Positions 16,497 to 25,331 of a stretch of 42,314 nucleotides of DNA are shown here, piece after piece. The stretch comes from Candidatus Moraniibacteriota bacterium. GTDB lineage: Bacteria; Patescibacteriota; Minisyncoccia; Moranbacterales; UBA2206. A program made the translations under genes and the position numbers. Under the pieces are notes generated by a model. The model saw only the letters and a program-made list of their open reading frames with translations, was not told where the DNA came from and did no database searches. Numbering within the stretch: the stretch's first letter is position 1; every line of letters begins with the position of its first letter. The DNA lies in NCBI GenBank assembly GCA_030679995.1, contig JAUXSK010000004.1, positions 1-42,314 of the forward strand, written 5' to 3'.

Positions 16497-18299
16497 TTAG
16501 TATCTTAGCAAATATATCTTACCATAAACGACGACCTTCTTGTTTTCCGGAAGCTTGATTGCGGCATCATACATTTCCTGTTTTTCTCCAGTCACGATGT
16601 CGAGCATATTAGTTTTGATTTCATAATTCTTGATGGCGGTAAGTCTTTTGAACAGGCCGCTGGACTTGTAAAAATCCACTTTGTCATCCGGGATTATGAA
16701 ATAAATCGAGCTGAACTTTTCGTGGTCCAGCTTATCCAGGTCTTTGGGATTGAAAAAATAGACAGCTTGTTTGCCATAGAGGAAATTAAGCGGTCCGGTC
16801 ATCATCGACCAACCGTCGCCAGTGGCGTCCCGGTCGACCAGGATTAAATCGGAGTCTTTGAAATTCCCGCTGATTTCCTTGATTTGCGGTAAAAGATCCT
16901 TATTAGGTGAGATAGTCAGATAAGGAATGAATATCAACAAGTTGGTTGCCAGCATCAGAAAAATGAAGATATGGAAATAGACTCTTTTTTTAAAAAACCA
17001 ATCCAAAAACCAGACCGTATAGAGGATGCTGATGGGAACGATCGAAAAAACGAAACGGCGCAGCATCCAAGGATGGTCGCTGGAAATGCTCGGATGGATG
17101 AGATAGACGAAGGTCGGCAGGATGATGAGGAAGGGGACGATGATTTCAAAACGGCGATGTTTCAAAAGATAGATGAAGCCGATGATTCCGAACAGGATGA
17201 AATTGAAAATAGCATAAGCGAAGAGGACCTTGATGACATAAACGGTCGTTTCCAGGATTGAGACCGAAGCGGGCAATGAATAATCCTTGAGGCCGGAACC
17301 TAGCGAAATGAAGGGGCTAAGGATTCCTTTCAACATCAACATATATGATTGGGTATCCAGCACCAGGTTGAAAAAATAAAGCAGGATGAAACTGCCGAAC
17401 AGCAGCAGCAGTTTTTTGCCGATGACTACGAAGAGCAAATATTTCCAATCTTTGTATTTGATAAGCAATATGGCGATAATGATTGACAAGAAACCCAGGG
17501 CTTCCACGCGGGTGAAGACCAGGATAGAAAAAGCCGTGATGGAAGCAAGCAAATAGAAGCGTTTTTTATTGTGGGTAAATAGGACGAATTCATATAACCC
17601 GAACCAGGTGAGCATCAGCGCCAGGTTCTCGCTGAGCGTGAATTTGAAAAACCAGGAAAAGATGAAGGAGGTCAGGACCAGGAAAAGGGCGGCAAGGGCG
17701 GATTGGGCGCGCAGGTAATAGCGGGCGACCAGATAGAAAGAGAAAATGAAAATCAGGAAAGTCACGCTGTTGGCGATCACGAAGCCGTTGAGGCCGGCCA
17801 GAGAATAAAAAACTGCCAGCCAGGAAACATAACCCAGCGGGAATTGGGTCATCAATTCGCCTTTGGGTGTGTAGTTGAAGCCCGGAAAATTCAAAGCTTG
17901 ACCTGGACCATAAATCTGGAAGAATTCTTTTTCAGCCGGAAAGGAAAAAGTCAAACGGTGGTTTTGCGCCAGCTGGATAGCTGATTCGCTGAGCGTCCCC
18001 TGGTCGCGTCCGGAAAAGATGGTCGGGACGGTGTAATAGGAAAAGATGAAAATGCTTAAAAGCGACAGAAAAAAAACCAGGAAAAAGCGGTGGTTAATTT
18101 CGATTTTAGCCCGGTTGAAAGCGATCAGATAAACAAGGCCGATTCCGCCGAGAAATATGTAGGCGGCCAAAAATATGTTATAAAAAATTCCCAGGAGCGA
18201 TAAGGCCAAGCCGAGCCAGCCCAAACCAATCCAAAAAAGCACAAAGATTGTGAAGAGCTGATGTTTGTCCAAATTGACTTCAGGTATATTTAATCGCAT
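16497..18299 (-). CDS. polytopic membrane protein, GT-C / PMT-like predicted glycosyltransferase
   Basis: Many TM helices, FSGRDQGTLSESAIQLA in the first periplasmic loop. Likely start MRLNIPEV at 18299 rather than the ORF-track start at 18335. Confidence 0.75.
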   Translation of the reverse strand: MRLNIPEVNLDKHQLFTIFVLFWIGLGWLGLALSLLGIFYNIFLAAYIFLGGIGLVYLIAFNRAKIEINHRFFLVFFLSLLSIFIFSYYTVPTIFSGRDQGTLSESAIQLAQNHRLTFSFPAEKEFFQIYGPGQALNFPGFNYTPKGELMTQFPLGYVSWLAVFYSLAGLNGFVIANSVTFLIFIFSFYLVARYYLRAQSALAALFLVLTSFIFSWFFKFTLSENLALMLTWFGLYEFVLFTHNKKRFYLLASITAFSILVFTRVEALGFLSIIIAILLIKYKDWKYLLFVVIGKKLLLLFGSFILLYFFNLVLDTQSYMLMLKGILSPFISLGSGLKDYSLPASVSILETTVYVIKVLFAYAIFNFILFGIIGFIYLLKHRRFEIIVPFLIILPTFVYLIHPSISSDHPWMLRRFVFSIVPISILYTVWFLDWFFKKRVYFHIFIFLMLATNLLIFIPYLTISPNKDLLPQIKEISGNFKDSDLILVDRDATGDGWSMMTGPLNFLYGKQAVYFFNPKDLDKLDHEKFSSIYFIIPDDKVDFYKSSGLFKRLTAIKNYEIKTNMLDIVTGEKQEMYDAAIKLPENKKVVVYGKIYLLRY

Positions 18300-18328
18300 T
18301 GTTTCAATTATATAGACAAAGGGATATT

Positions 18329-18357
18329 TTGCCAAACCGGCTGGAATAGGATAGAAT
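18329..18357 (+). promoter_or_regulatory. promoter upstream of the DUF4012 gene
   Basis: TTGCCA (18329-18334), 17-nt spacer, TAGAAT (18352-18357). Confidence 0.6.
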
Positions 18358-18399
18358 TCGGATAGATATTAAAAAATAATCAATTAACAAAAAGCACAT

Positions 18400-19845
18400 A
18401 TGTCTTTAGACAGAATGGGGTTGGACGGCAGGCGGATTGCTGGTGGCAAATCGAGATTTAAGGGTTTTTTTTCCAAGAGGAACATTGTCATAATGGTTTG
18501 GGTAGCCTTTTTTATTTTGGGAGGGTTTTTTGCCTATTCGTTCGTAAACAAGAACAAGCAACTATTGGTCATTGAGGCGCTCAATGTCGCCAGTAAGATT
18601 TCAGGCCTGTTGCCGATGGCGGCGGATGAAAAAAAGGAATTGGAAGTGGTCAATCAATTGGTCCAAAATATCACCAAAAAAGATGGGGTGACCAGGAATT
18701 TCCTGGTGATGCTTCAGAATAATATGGAGCTCCGCCCCGGTGGCGGCTTCTTGGGACAATATGCAATCATAAAAGTCAAGGACGGAGAGGCGGTTTCGGT
18801 TTTCGTGGAAGATGCCAACTTGTTGGACCAGAAGATTACCGCCAAAATAACGCCGCCCTATGCCTTGCAAAGGATGATGCAGATCAGGAAATGGAAATTC
18901 CGGGACTCCAATTTTTCTCCGGATTTTCCGACTAATGTGGACAAGGCGGAATATTTCTTGCGTCTGGCGGGCAGTCAAAGCAAATTTGACGGGGTGGTCG
19001 CGGTGAACTCGCAGGTGTTCAATGACATCCTGGAAATCACCGGGCCGGTTTCGGCTCCAGGCAGTTCAGTTGTTTTTGATAGCTCGAACGCCGCTTTGAA
19101 ACTTGAGGAAATCGTCGAGAAACCGTATTTGATGAATGAAAATCTTGATACGCAAAACAGGAAATGGATTATGAAAAAATTGGCGCCGGTAATCATCGAG
19201 AAGCTGGCCAATGCCGGCAATATCCAGAAGTTGGCGGAATTTTTCCACAATGAATTGAAAAACAAAAACATTATGCTGAATTTTTCCGATGCGGAACTCC
19301 AAGGCTTGGTTGAGAGCGTGTATTGGGATGGGAAAGTTTCTGAAAATTGGAATGGCGACTATCTGATGATGGTCGATGCCAATATGGGCGCGCTCAAAAC
19401 CGACTATTATATGCGCCGTTCGATGGAATATGGATTGGATCTGACGGGAGAGAAGCCGGTGGCGACGCTCAACATCCTCTATAAGAACACCGCGCCCTAT
19501 GGGGATTGGCGGACCAGCGATTACCATTCCTATCTGCGGGTATATGTCCCGGCCGGGGCGAAACTTTTGGAAAACAAGATGGTTTCACCCATCGGCGGCA
19601 CCGTCGATGAATTCGGCAAGACCGCCTTCGGCTTTATGTTGCACACGCTGATTGGTCAGGAAACAGCCGCGATGATAAAATATGAATTGCCGGTCAATTT
19701 CAGCGCGGATGAATACAAATTGTTGATCCAGAAGCAATCCGGCGTGGGAGATTTGCCGGTCAAAATCCGCATAAAAAGCAAAGAGGGTGAATTTGACCAG
19801 GAAAGCGTTTTGAAAGGCGACCTGAAATTCCAAATGAAAAAATAG
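18400..19845 (+). CDS. DUF4012-domain protein
   Basis: N-terminal TM and LVMLQNNMELRPGGGFLGQYAIIKVKDGE, SPDFPTNVDKAEYFLRLAG, FDGVVAVNSQVFNDILEITGPV, typical of DUF4012. Confidence 0.88.
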   Translation: MSLDRMGLDGRRIAGGKSRFKGFFSKRNIVIMVWVAFFILGGFFAYSFVNKNKQLLVIEALNVASKISGLLPMAADEKKELEVVNQLVQNITKKDGVTRNFLVMLQNNMELRPGGGFLGQYAIIKVKDGEAVSVFVEDANLLDQKITAKITPPYALQRMMQIRKWKFRDSNFSPDFPTNVDKAEYFLRLAGSQSKFDGVVAVNSQVFNDILEITGPVSAPGSSVVFDSSNAALKLEEIVEKPYLMNENLDTQNRKWIMKKLAPVIIEKLANAGNIQKLAEFFHNELKNKNIMLNFSDAELQGLVESVYWDGKVSENWNGDYLMMVDANMGALKTDYYMRRSMEYGLDLTGEKPVATLNILYKNTAPYGDWRTSDYHSYLRVYVPAGAKLLENKMVSPIGGTVDEFGKTAFGFMLHTLIGQETAAMIKYELPVNFSADEYKLLIQKQSGVGDLPVKIRIKSKEGEFDQESVLKGDLKFQMKK

Positions 19846-19888
19846 ACTGCAAAAACCAATCGATAATCAAATAATTTAAATAAACGGT

Positions 19889-20842
19889 ATGAAAATACTC
19901 ATTACGGGCGGTGCGGGCTTTATCGGCTCCAATCTGGCCAAGAAATTGATGGACCGGGGGGACCAAGTGGTGATGATCGATAATTTCAACGATTATTACG
20001 ATCCGCAACTGAAAAAGGACCGCATCAAAAAATATCTCAAGGGTTATAAGTTCAAGCTGTACAAAGGCGACATCCGCGACATCAAACTTTTGGAAAGGAT
20101 TTTTAAGACGGAAAAATTGGACAAGGTGATGAGTTTGGCGGCTTTGGCCGGCGTGCGGAATTCGCTATTGGACCCGCTCGGCTATGAAGATGTGAACATC
20201 AAAGGTACGCTAAATTTGTTGGAAATGTCGCGCAAATACAAAATTAAGAATTTCGTGTATGCTTCCTCATCTTCAGTTTATGGCAACAACAAAAAACAGC
20301 CGTTTTCGGAAACTGACAGCGTCGATACGCCGATTTCACCGTATGCGGCCACTAAGAAGGCCACAGAGCTTCTGGCGCACGTCTATAGCCACATTTACGG
20401 CCTGAACACCACGGGATTGCGCTATTTCACCGTCTATGGCCCATGGGGTCGGCCGGATATGGCTTTGTTCCTTTTCGCGGACGGGATCACCAAAGGCAAG
20501 CCGATCAATGTCTTCAATCGCGGCAAGATGAGCCGCAATTTCACCTACGTGGATGACATCGTTTCCGGCACCATCACCGTCATCGACGCCAACCTCAAAT
20601 GCGAAGTGATGAATATCGGCGGCGACCGGGAAGAAACCCTGATGCGCTATATCGAAGTCTTGGAAGAGAACCTGGGTAAGAAAGCCAAGAAAAAAATGTT
20701 GCCGATGCAACCGGGCGACGTGCCGTCAACTGTGGCCGATATCCGCAAACTCAGGAAGCTCGGCTGGAAGCCGACCACCCGCATCGAAGAAGGCATCAAG
20801 AATTTCGTGGAGTGGTATAAGGAATATTACAAAGTCGCGTAG
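19889..20842 (+). CDS. NAD-dependent epimerase, UDP-glucuronate 4-epimerase-like
   Basis: MKILITGGAGFIGSNLAKKL, IDNFNDYYDPQLKKDR, YASSSSVYGNNKKQPFSE, SPYAATKKATELL, LRYFTVYGPWGRPDMALFLF, GDVPSTVADIRKLRKLGWKP. Confidence 0.93.
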   Translation: MKILITGGAGFIGSNLAKKLMDRGDQVVMIDNFNDYYDPQLKKDRIKKYLKGYKFKLYKGDIRDIKLLERIFKTEKLDKVMSLAALAGVRNSLLDPLGYEDVNIKGTLNLLEMSRKYKIKNFVYASSSSVYGNNKKQPFSETDSVDTPISPYAATKKATELLAHVYSHIYGLNTTGLRYFTVYGPWGRPDMALFLFADGITKGKPINVFNRGKMSRNFTYVDDIVSGTITVIDANLKCEVMNIGGDREETLMRYIEVLEENLGKKAKKKMLPMQPGDVPSTVADIRKLRKLGWKPTTRIEEGIKNFVEWYKEYYKVA

Positions 20843-20872
20843 CGTCCCATCGGAATTATTTTCCGCAAAACA

Positions 20873-20905
20873 AATCCGCAGGAATAAAAACCCTGCGGAT
20901 TTTTT
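20873..20905 (+). terminator. rho-independent terminator
   Basis: AATCCGCAGG / loop / CCTGCGGATT perfect 10-bp stem followed by T-run. Confidence 0.9.
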
Positions 20906-20944
20906 GCAGATTAAAATTCGCGGATGTCGAGACGCGAGACTATA

Positions 20945-20973
20945 TTGTCAAAACGCGGATCATTGGTTATACT
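20945..20973 (+). promoter_or_regulatory. promoter of the micro-ORF
   Basis: TTGTCA (20945-20950), 17-nt spacer, TATACT (20968-20973); expected TSS about 20980. Confidence 0.65.
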
Positions 20974-20979
20974 TTGCAT

Positions 20980-21072
20980 ATGGAAAACAACGGAGATAAA
21001 AAAATGATGGAATGGTATTCCGTCCGGAAGAGTTATCCGGATGTTTTTGCTGGTTACTATGTGAAGCGATAA
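20980..21072 (+). CDS. possible leaderless 30-aa micro-ORF MENNGDKKMMEWYSVRKSYPDVFAGYYVKR (or a small RNA)
   Basis: ATG at the predicted TSS, followed immediately by a terminator; not in the ORF track because of its length. Confidence 0.45.
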   Translation: MENNGDKKMMEWYSVRKSYPDVFAGYYVKR

Positions 21073-21073
21073 A

Positions 21074-21097
21074 TCGGGGATATGCCCCGATTTTTTC
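21074..21097 (+). terminator. rho-independent terminator after the micro-ORF
   Basis: ATCGGGG / ATATG / CCCCGAT followed by TTTTT. Confidence 0.85.
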
Positions 21098-21117
21098 TTT
21101 GGGATAAATACCAGTTA

Positions 21118-21133
21118 AAATTTAATTAAATTT
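21118..21133. repeat. 16-bp perfect AT palindrome
   Basis: AAATTTAATTAAATTT equals its own reverse complement. Confidence 0.6.
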
Positions 21134-21148
21134 AAAACGCGCAATTCC

Positions 21149-21174
21149 TTGCAAAATTCAGATGGATTTTGCAA
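21149..21174. repeat. inverted repeat upstream of the small membrane protein gene
   Basis: TTGCAAAAT tcagatgg ATTTTGCAA, 9-bp perfect arms. Confidence 0.65.
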
Positions 21175-21196
21175 AGAAGTCGCGACAATAAAGAGT

Positions 21197-21481
21197 ATGT
21201 TTTTTTCAAATCCGGCGGCAGATCTTGATTTCCTAATCTTTTTTTCGTTGGTAGCTCTGGCAATTTCGGCTGTCGTGTTTATCTTTGCCAAAAATAAATT
21301 TTTATCCTTGGTTTTGTTTTCGATATTGCTCAATTTTGTTTTTTATGGGAATGCTGGTTCAAGATTGTTCGATATTTATGACTTAAAATGGATAGTTAAA
21401 TTTACCTTAGGGTATTGGCCATACATAAACATCGCCCTTTTTGCGATTTTGGTAGCGGATTATATTAAAAATAAAAAATAA
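21197..21481 (+). CDS. small membrane protein (3 TM)
   Basis: MFFSNPAADLDFLIFFSLVALAISAVVFIF...YWPYINIALFAILVADYIKNKK. ATG at 21197 preferred over TTG at 21149, which lies inside the inverted repeat. Confidence 0.7.
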   Translation: MFFSNPAADLDFLIFFSLVALAISAVVFIFAKNKFLSLVLFSILLNFVFYGNAGSRLFDIYDLKWIVKFTLGYWPYINIALFAILVADYIKNKK

Positions 21482-21540
21482 TAGTTAAAACAACGAAACG
21501 ATCCCGGAAAATTTTTTGGAGGGATTGTGGAAGCAAAAAA

Positions 21541-21834
21541 ATGGATAGCATAGGTTTGGGAAATGCGATGGTAAATACATTTTATTTAATTTTGTGGAGT
21601 ATATGTTTTTTAGGTGTGGCAATAATGATTAAGAAAAAAATATTCTTAGCTATTTTTGTTTGGGTGTCTTTGGTGAGTAATATTTTTTCCCATTATTTTT
21701 TTATGGGTAATTATCGATATTATACATACGTTTCTTATGATTTTATAAATAAAATATGGCCGATCATAAACCTCCTATTAATCTTAGTTTTGATAATAAG
21801 CCATATTAGAAATAAACGTGCCAAAAACAAATAA
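21541..21834 (+). CDS. small membrane protein (3 TM), related to the preceding ORF
   Basis: FYLILWSICFLGVAIMIKKKIFL...IWPIINLLLILVLIISHIRNKR. Confidence 0.75.
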   Translation: MDSIGLGNAMVNTFYLILWSICFLGVAIMIKKKIFLAIFVWVSLVSNIFSHYFFMGNYRYYTYVSYDFINKIWPIINLLLILVLIISHIRNKRAKNK

Positions 21835-24367
21835 AAACAAACTGCTGGTATTTTTTTTGGCTCTTGGTTTGGTTTTTTCTTTTAGGAGCGCCAGTGCCAA
21901 AGAAACCATAAATATCGACACTGACACGACCTGGACCAAGGAAACTCCCAATCTGGTTTTTGACAAACCGGTGGTTATCGGAAGCGGAGCGACTTTGACT
22001 GTCGAAAAAGGCGTGAGGATAGTTTTTCAGGTGAATCCCGACCAGCCTTTTAATCCCGCGGGATTCGAGGTGCTTGACGGGAGATTGGTCGCAAACGGGA
22101 CGCGCGAAGAAAATATCGTATTCACTTCGCCGGACGACGGTTTCAATCTGCTGTTTAGGGATAACGATCAGACTTCTTTTTTGCGCTATGTGACGCTGGA
22201 AAACGGCGGTTTTATCCCGACCGTGGAAGGCAGCGGAGATTTAGTTCCGCGTTATCCGCTTTTTGAAATAGACGGCGGCAATATCCATATCGAAAATTCC
22301 AAATTCGCAAACAGCCGCTTCAAAGAAATGATCGTTGCGGATGTTCCGATTCAGGACGCGGAGGGGAACTATGTCTATGATGAAAATGACAATCTGGCAC
22401 AAGACAAGGCGCAGGCGGAAGTTATCAATTCCAATTTTTCCAACCAAACCGCAGTCGATTCCCAATTGGACTGCTGGGCCTATGACGAAAACACTGATGA
22501 GGATTATATCAATCAGGAATGCCTCAAGCGGGTGTATTTGAAGGATGATTGGTTTGGAGATGTTTTCGGGCCGACATTGGAGGATGATGATATCCAAAAG
22601 GGTTACTTGATTTCAGGTTTCCATTATTTGGATGCTTGGAAAACCAACATAGACATAATCAATCCGGTGGTGGTAATTCCTGGGATTATGGGTTCGGCCG
22701 AAGTCGATGGAATTTGGCAGATAGATCCGATTTTGCATATCTATGATGATTTGCTGGAATCTTTGGAGGAAAATGGTTACAGCCAAAATGAAAATCTTTT
22801 TGAATTTCCCTATGACTGGAGAAATAGTAATATTGATTCCGCTCAAAAATTACAAACAAAAATTGAAGCTATTCGGAAGCAAACCAAAATTTCAAAAGTC
22901 GATGTGGTGGCTCATTCTATGGGCGGGCTGGTGGCTAGGGCGTACATCGAGGGAGATGATTATGGAAATGACGTTGATAAAATGATAACACTAGGTACGC
23001 CGCATCACGGTTCGCCTGAATCATATCTAAAGTGGGAAGCGGGAGAGGGATTTTTTACTATGAATGAGGGACTGTTGAAACATCATTTCGAAATGGAGGC
23101 TTTGCATAGCGGATATATCAATGTTTTTGAGTATATCCAAGAAAGAATTCTTTCGGTGGGGGAATTGCTTCCCGACTATGATTATCTTTTTGATGTGTCA
23201 AAAAATTCTATGCGCAGTTATGCGGATAAATATCCGAGAAACGAATTTTTGGAAAAGTTGAATGCCAGCACTAATTTGGCAAAATTGGAAGGCGTTGATT
23301 TCACTAACATAGTTGGCGCTCTAGATGATATACAAAGCACGATTACCAGTTTAAGGGTCGTAGAAAGTGAAATCGAGGATCGTTGGGTGGATGGAATGCC
23401 GGAGAATTTTTATGATAATAAAACTGATAGAGGGTTGGTTAGTTATTATGGTGATGGTACGGTTCCGGAATCAAGCGCAGGTGGCATAGTGGCGGACAAT
23501 AAATTGGAATCCAAAGCGGCTCACAATGACCTTCCCACCGTTTCCCAATGTGCGATAGTCTCACTGCTTATACAAAAACAGGAATGCATCAGTGTAAACA
23601 AGACGCATATCCCGAACATCCTGATGTTCAATATTTTTTCTCCCATCGACATCCAAATCATCGCTCCGGACGGGAAAAGGGTTGGCAAGGATTTAGAGAC
23701 CGGAGAAATATACAATGAAATCGAAGGCGCCTACTATTCCGGTTATGGTACGGAAAATGAGTTTTTGACTATCCCCAATCCATTGGATGGAGAATATAAA
23801 GTTTTGACGCAAGGCACGGGAAACGGGGATTTCAAGATTGAAACGGTCAAAATTTCCGAGCAGGCGGATGGCTCGGCGCAGGAAGCAACAAAAGACCTGG
23901 TTGGAACGGCAGTTTCTGGCAGCCTTGATGAATTTACAGTCAACACCGCGGAGTTGGTAACGGTTGATGATGAAGATCAAGATGATTCCGATGCAGTTTC
24001 TGAATCTGAATCGTCCAGTGATTCCTCAGATGACGACGATTCATCCTCGGATTCTGATTCCTCAGATTCGAAAGAACATAATAATAATTCCTCTGCTGGT
24101 GACGGAGTGTCCGTTGCGATTGCTAACAGCCAGGGTTTTTCTGTTAATGACGGGCGGGATGTCGTTTCTAGCTATGCTTTGACACCGGAGGCTGGAAATG
24201 GCAATTGGTCTAATATTGGTGAAAATAACCAAAATAAAAAAGATGAAAAAGTTATTTTGTCTAATTGGGGGATAATTGAAATCATTAGTGGGATTTTTGT
24301 TGGGATTATTACGGTTTTCATCTTTCGCAAAAGACTGATGTTTATTTTGTCGAAAAAATGGTTTTAG
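21818..24367 (+). CDS. secreted/anchored LCAT-like alpha/beta-hydrolase (lipase/acyltransferase)
   Basis: Signal peptide; NPVVVIPGIMGSAE, FEFPYDWRNS, VDVVAHSMGGLVARAYIEG, ITLGTPHHGSPES; Ser/Asp-rich stalk; C-terminal TM plus basic tail. GTG start overlaps the previous gene by 17 nt. Confidence 0.85.
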   Translation: MPKTNKNKLLVFFLALGLVFSFRSASAKETINIDTDTTWTKETPNLVFDKPVVIGSGATLTVEKGVRIVFQVNPDQPFNPAGFEVLDGRLVANGTREENIVFTSPDDGFNLLFRDNDQTSFLRYVTLENGGFIPTVEGSGDLVPRYPLFEIDGGNIHIENSKFANSRFKEMIVADVPIQDAEGNYVYDENDNLAQDKAQAEVINSNFSNQTAVDSQLDCWAYDENTDEDYINQECLKRVYLKDDWFGDVFGPTLEDDDIQKGYLISGFHYLDAWKTNIDIINPVVVIPGIMGSAEVDGIWQIDPILHIYDDLLESLEENGYSQNENLFEFPYDWRNSNIDSAQKLQTKIEAIRKQTKISKVDVVAHSMGGLVARAYIEGDDYGNDVDKMITLGTPHHGSPESYLKWEAGEGFFTMNEGLLKHHFEMEALHSGYINVFEYIQERILSVGELLPDYDYLFDVSKNSMRSYADKYPRNEFLEKLNASTNLAKLEGVDFTNIVGALDDIQSTITSLRVVESEIEDRWVDGMPENFYDNKTDRGLVSYYGDGTVPESSAGGIVADNKLESKAAHNDLPTVSQCAIVSLLIQKQECISVNKTHIPNILMFNIFSPIDIQIIAPDGKRVGKDLETGEIYNEIEGAYYSGYGTENEFLTIPNPLDGEYKVLTQGTGNGDFKIETVKISEQADGSAQEATKDLVGTAVSGSLDEFTVNTAELVTVDDEDQDDSDAVSESESSSDSSDDDDSSSDSDSSDSKEHNNNSSAGDGVSVAIANSQGFSVNDGRDVVSSYALTPEAGNGNWSNIGENNQNKKDEKVILSNWGIIEIISGIFVGIITVFIFRKRLMFILSKKWF

Positions 24368-24392
24368 TCGGGTACTGGAATATCAACAAGCA

Positions 24393-24416
24393 AAATCCGA
24401 TCACAAAACCGGATTT
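24393..24416. terminator. possible bidirectional terminator between convergent genes
   Basis: AAATCCG / 10-nt loop / CGGATTT hairpin between the 24367 and 24434 gene ends. Confidence 0.4.
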
Positions 24417-24433
24417 CATGACGGATTGGAAAT

Positions 24434-25072
24434 TTATAGGGTGATTAAAATAACCACACTGGCTATGGAAAAGACGATGAAGGCGATTGTGATGATCCAG
24501 AGGTAGTAGTGCTTCAAAAACCACGGTTTGTATTGGGAAATCCGCTGGTTGAGTTCGGAAAAATCTTGCCAAATGTGCGCGTTCTTGTAGACCGGACGGA
24601 TTGACAATGACTGGCCTTCTTTATCTCCCATAGTGAAAAATTGGATGCTTTTGGCGTTTTCTTTCTTGTTGGCGAAGGTGGCGGTCAAACAAAATTCCTT
24701 TTCCTGCGAATCAGGTATTCTGTCAAATCTGAACTCATAGAGATTTTCCGTATTTAAAAATGAATCATCCAGATAGCCTGTACGCAAAGTTTCCTTACAA
24801 TCCGCATCGGCAAGTTTCATTTCCATCCGATCGCCATTTTCATATTTTATGCCTGGGCTGCGCAACAGAACTTCAACCTTGGTAAGTCCGTCGCGATTGG
24901 CGACAAAGTTCTGTTGGAGGCTTTCCCTGGGTCGCAATTTCACGGTTAGTCCTTTTTGCAGGACAATGTTTGAATCGCGGAAAGATAACAGATTTAAAAA
25001 ACGCCAGGCGATGGATAGCGTGATGATTAAAAAAATTATTAAGAATATTTTTTTACTGGATATTTTTGGCAT
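24434..25072 (-). CDS. membrane-anchored protein with N- and C-terminal TM segments, unknown function
   Basis: FLIIFLIITLSIAWRFL at N-term, LWIITIAFIVFSIASVVILI at C-term, soluble beta-rich middle. Confidence 0.7.
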   Translation of the reverse strand: MPKISSKKIFLIIFLIITLSIAWRFLNLLSFRDSNIVLQKGLTVKLRPRESLQQNFVANRDGLTKVEVLLRSPGIKYENGDRMEMKLADADCKETLRTGYLDDSFLNTENLYEFRFDRIPDSQEKEFCLTATFANKKENAKSIQFFTMGDKEGQSLSIRPVYKNAHIWQDFSELNQRISQYKPWFLKHYYLWIITIAFIVFSIASVVILITL

Positions 25073-25331
25073 AAATTCTAATTAGTGTTGTAGCTTATTA
25101 TTTTAGTATATCATAGGCTGCGATTCAAGCGCATGCGGGGCGGTGTAATTTTTTAAGAATGGAATTTTCGGATGTTTCTAGGGAATCCTTTTTTCCCAAT
25201 ATGTATTTCCTTTCGCATTAAACTGGTATATATAGGCACTATCAATATTTTTTGGCGGACAGATAGAGGACGTGATAAAGGTATCCATAAATTCAGAATA
25301 TTTTTTCGTGATAAAATTTGAGCAAGGTTTT

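Noticed and set aside
18300-18335. Upstream start for the 612-aa membrane protein
   Set aside because: The extra MAKYPFVYIIET precedes a better start (MRLNIPEV at 18299) and would overlap the -35 element for the divergent DUF4012 gene.
24000-24070. Low-complexity GATTCC-like repeats considered as a CRISPR or microsatellite
   Set aside because: Explained by the Ser/Asp-rich protein stalk; no regular repeat-spacer structure.
23964-24182. 72-aa plus-strand ORF in the Ser/Asp stalk region
   Set aside because: Alternate frame of low-complexity GAT/TCC repeats in the lipase gene.
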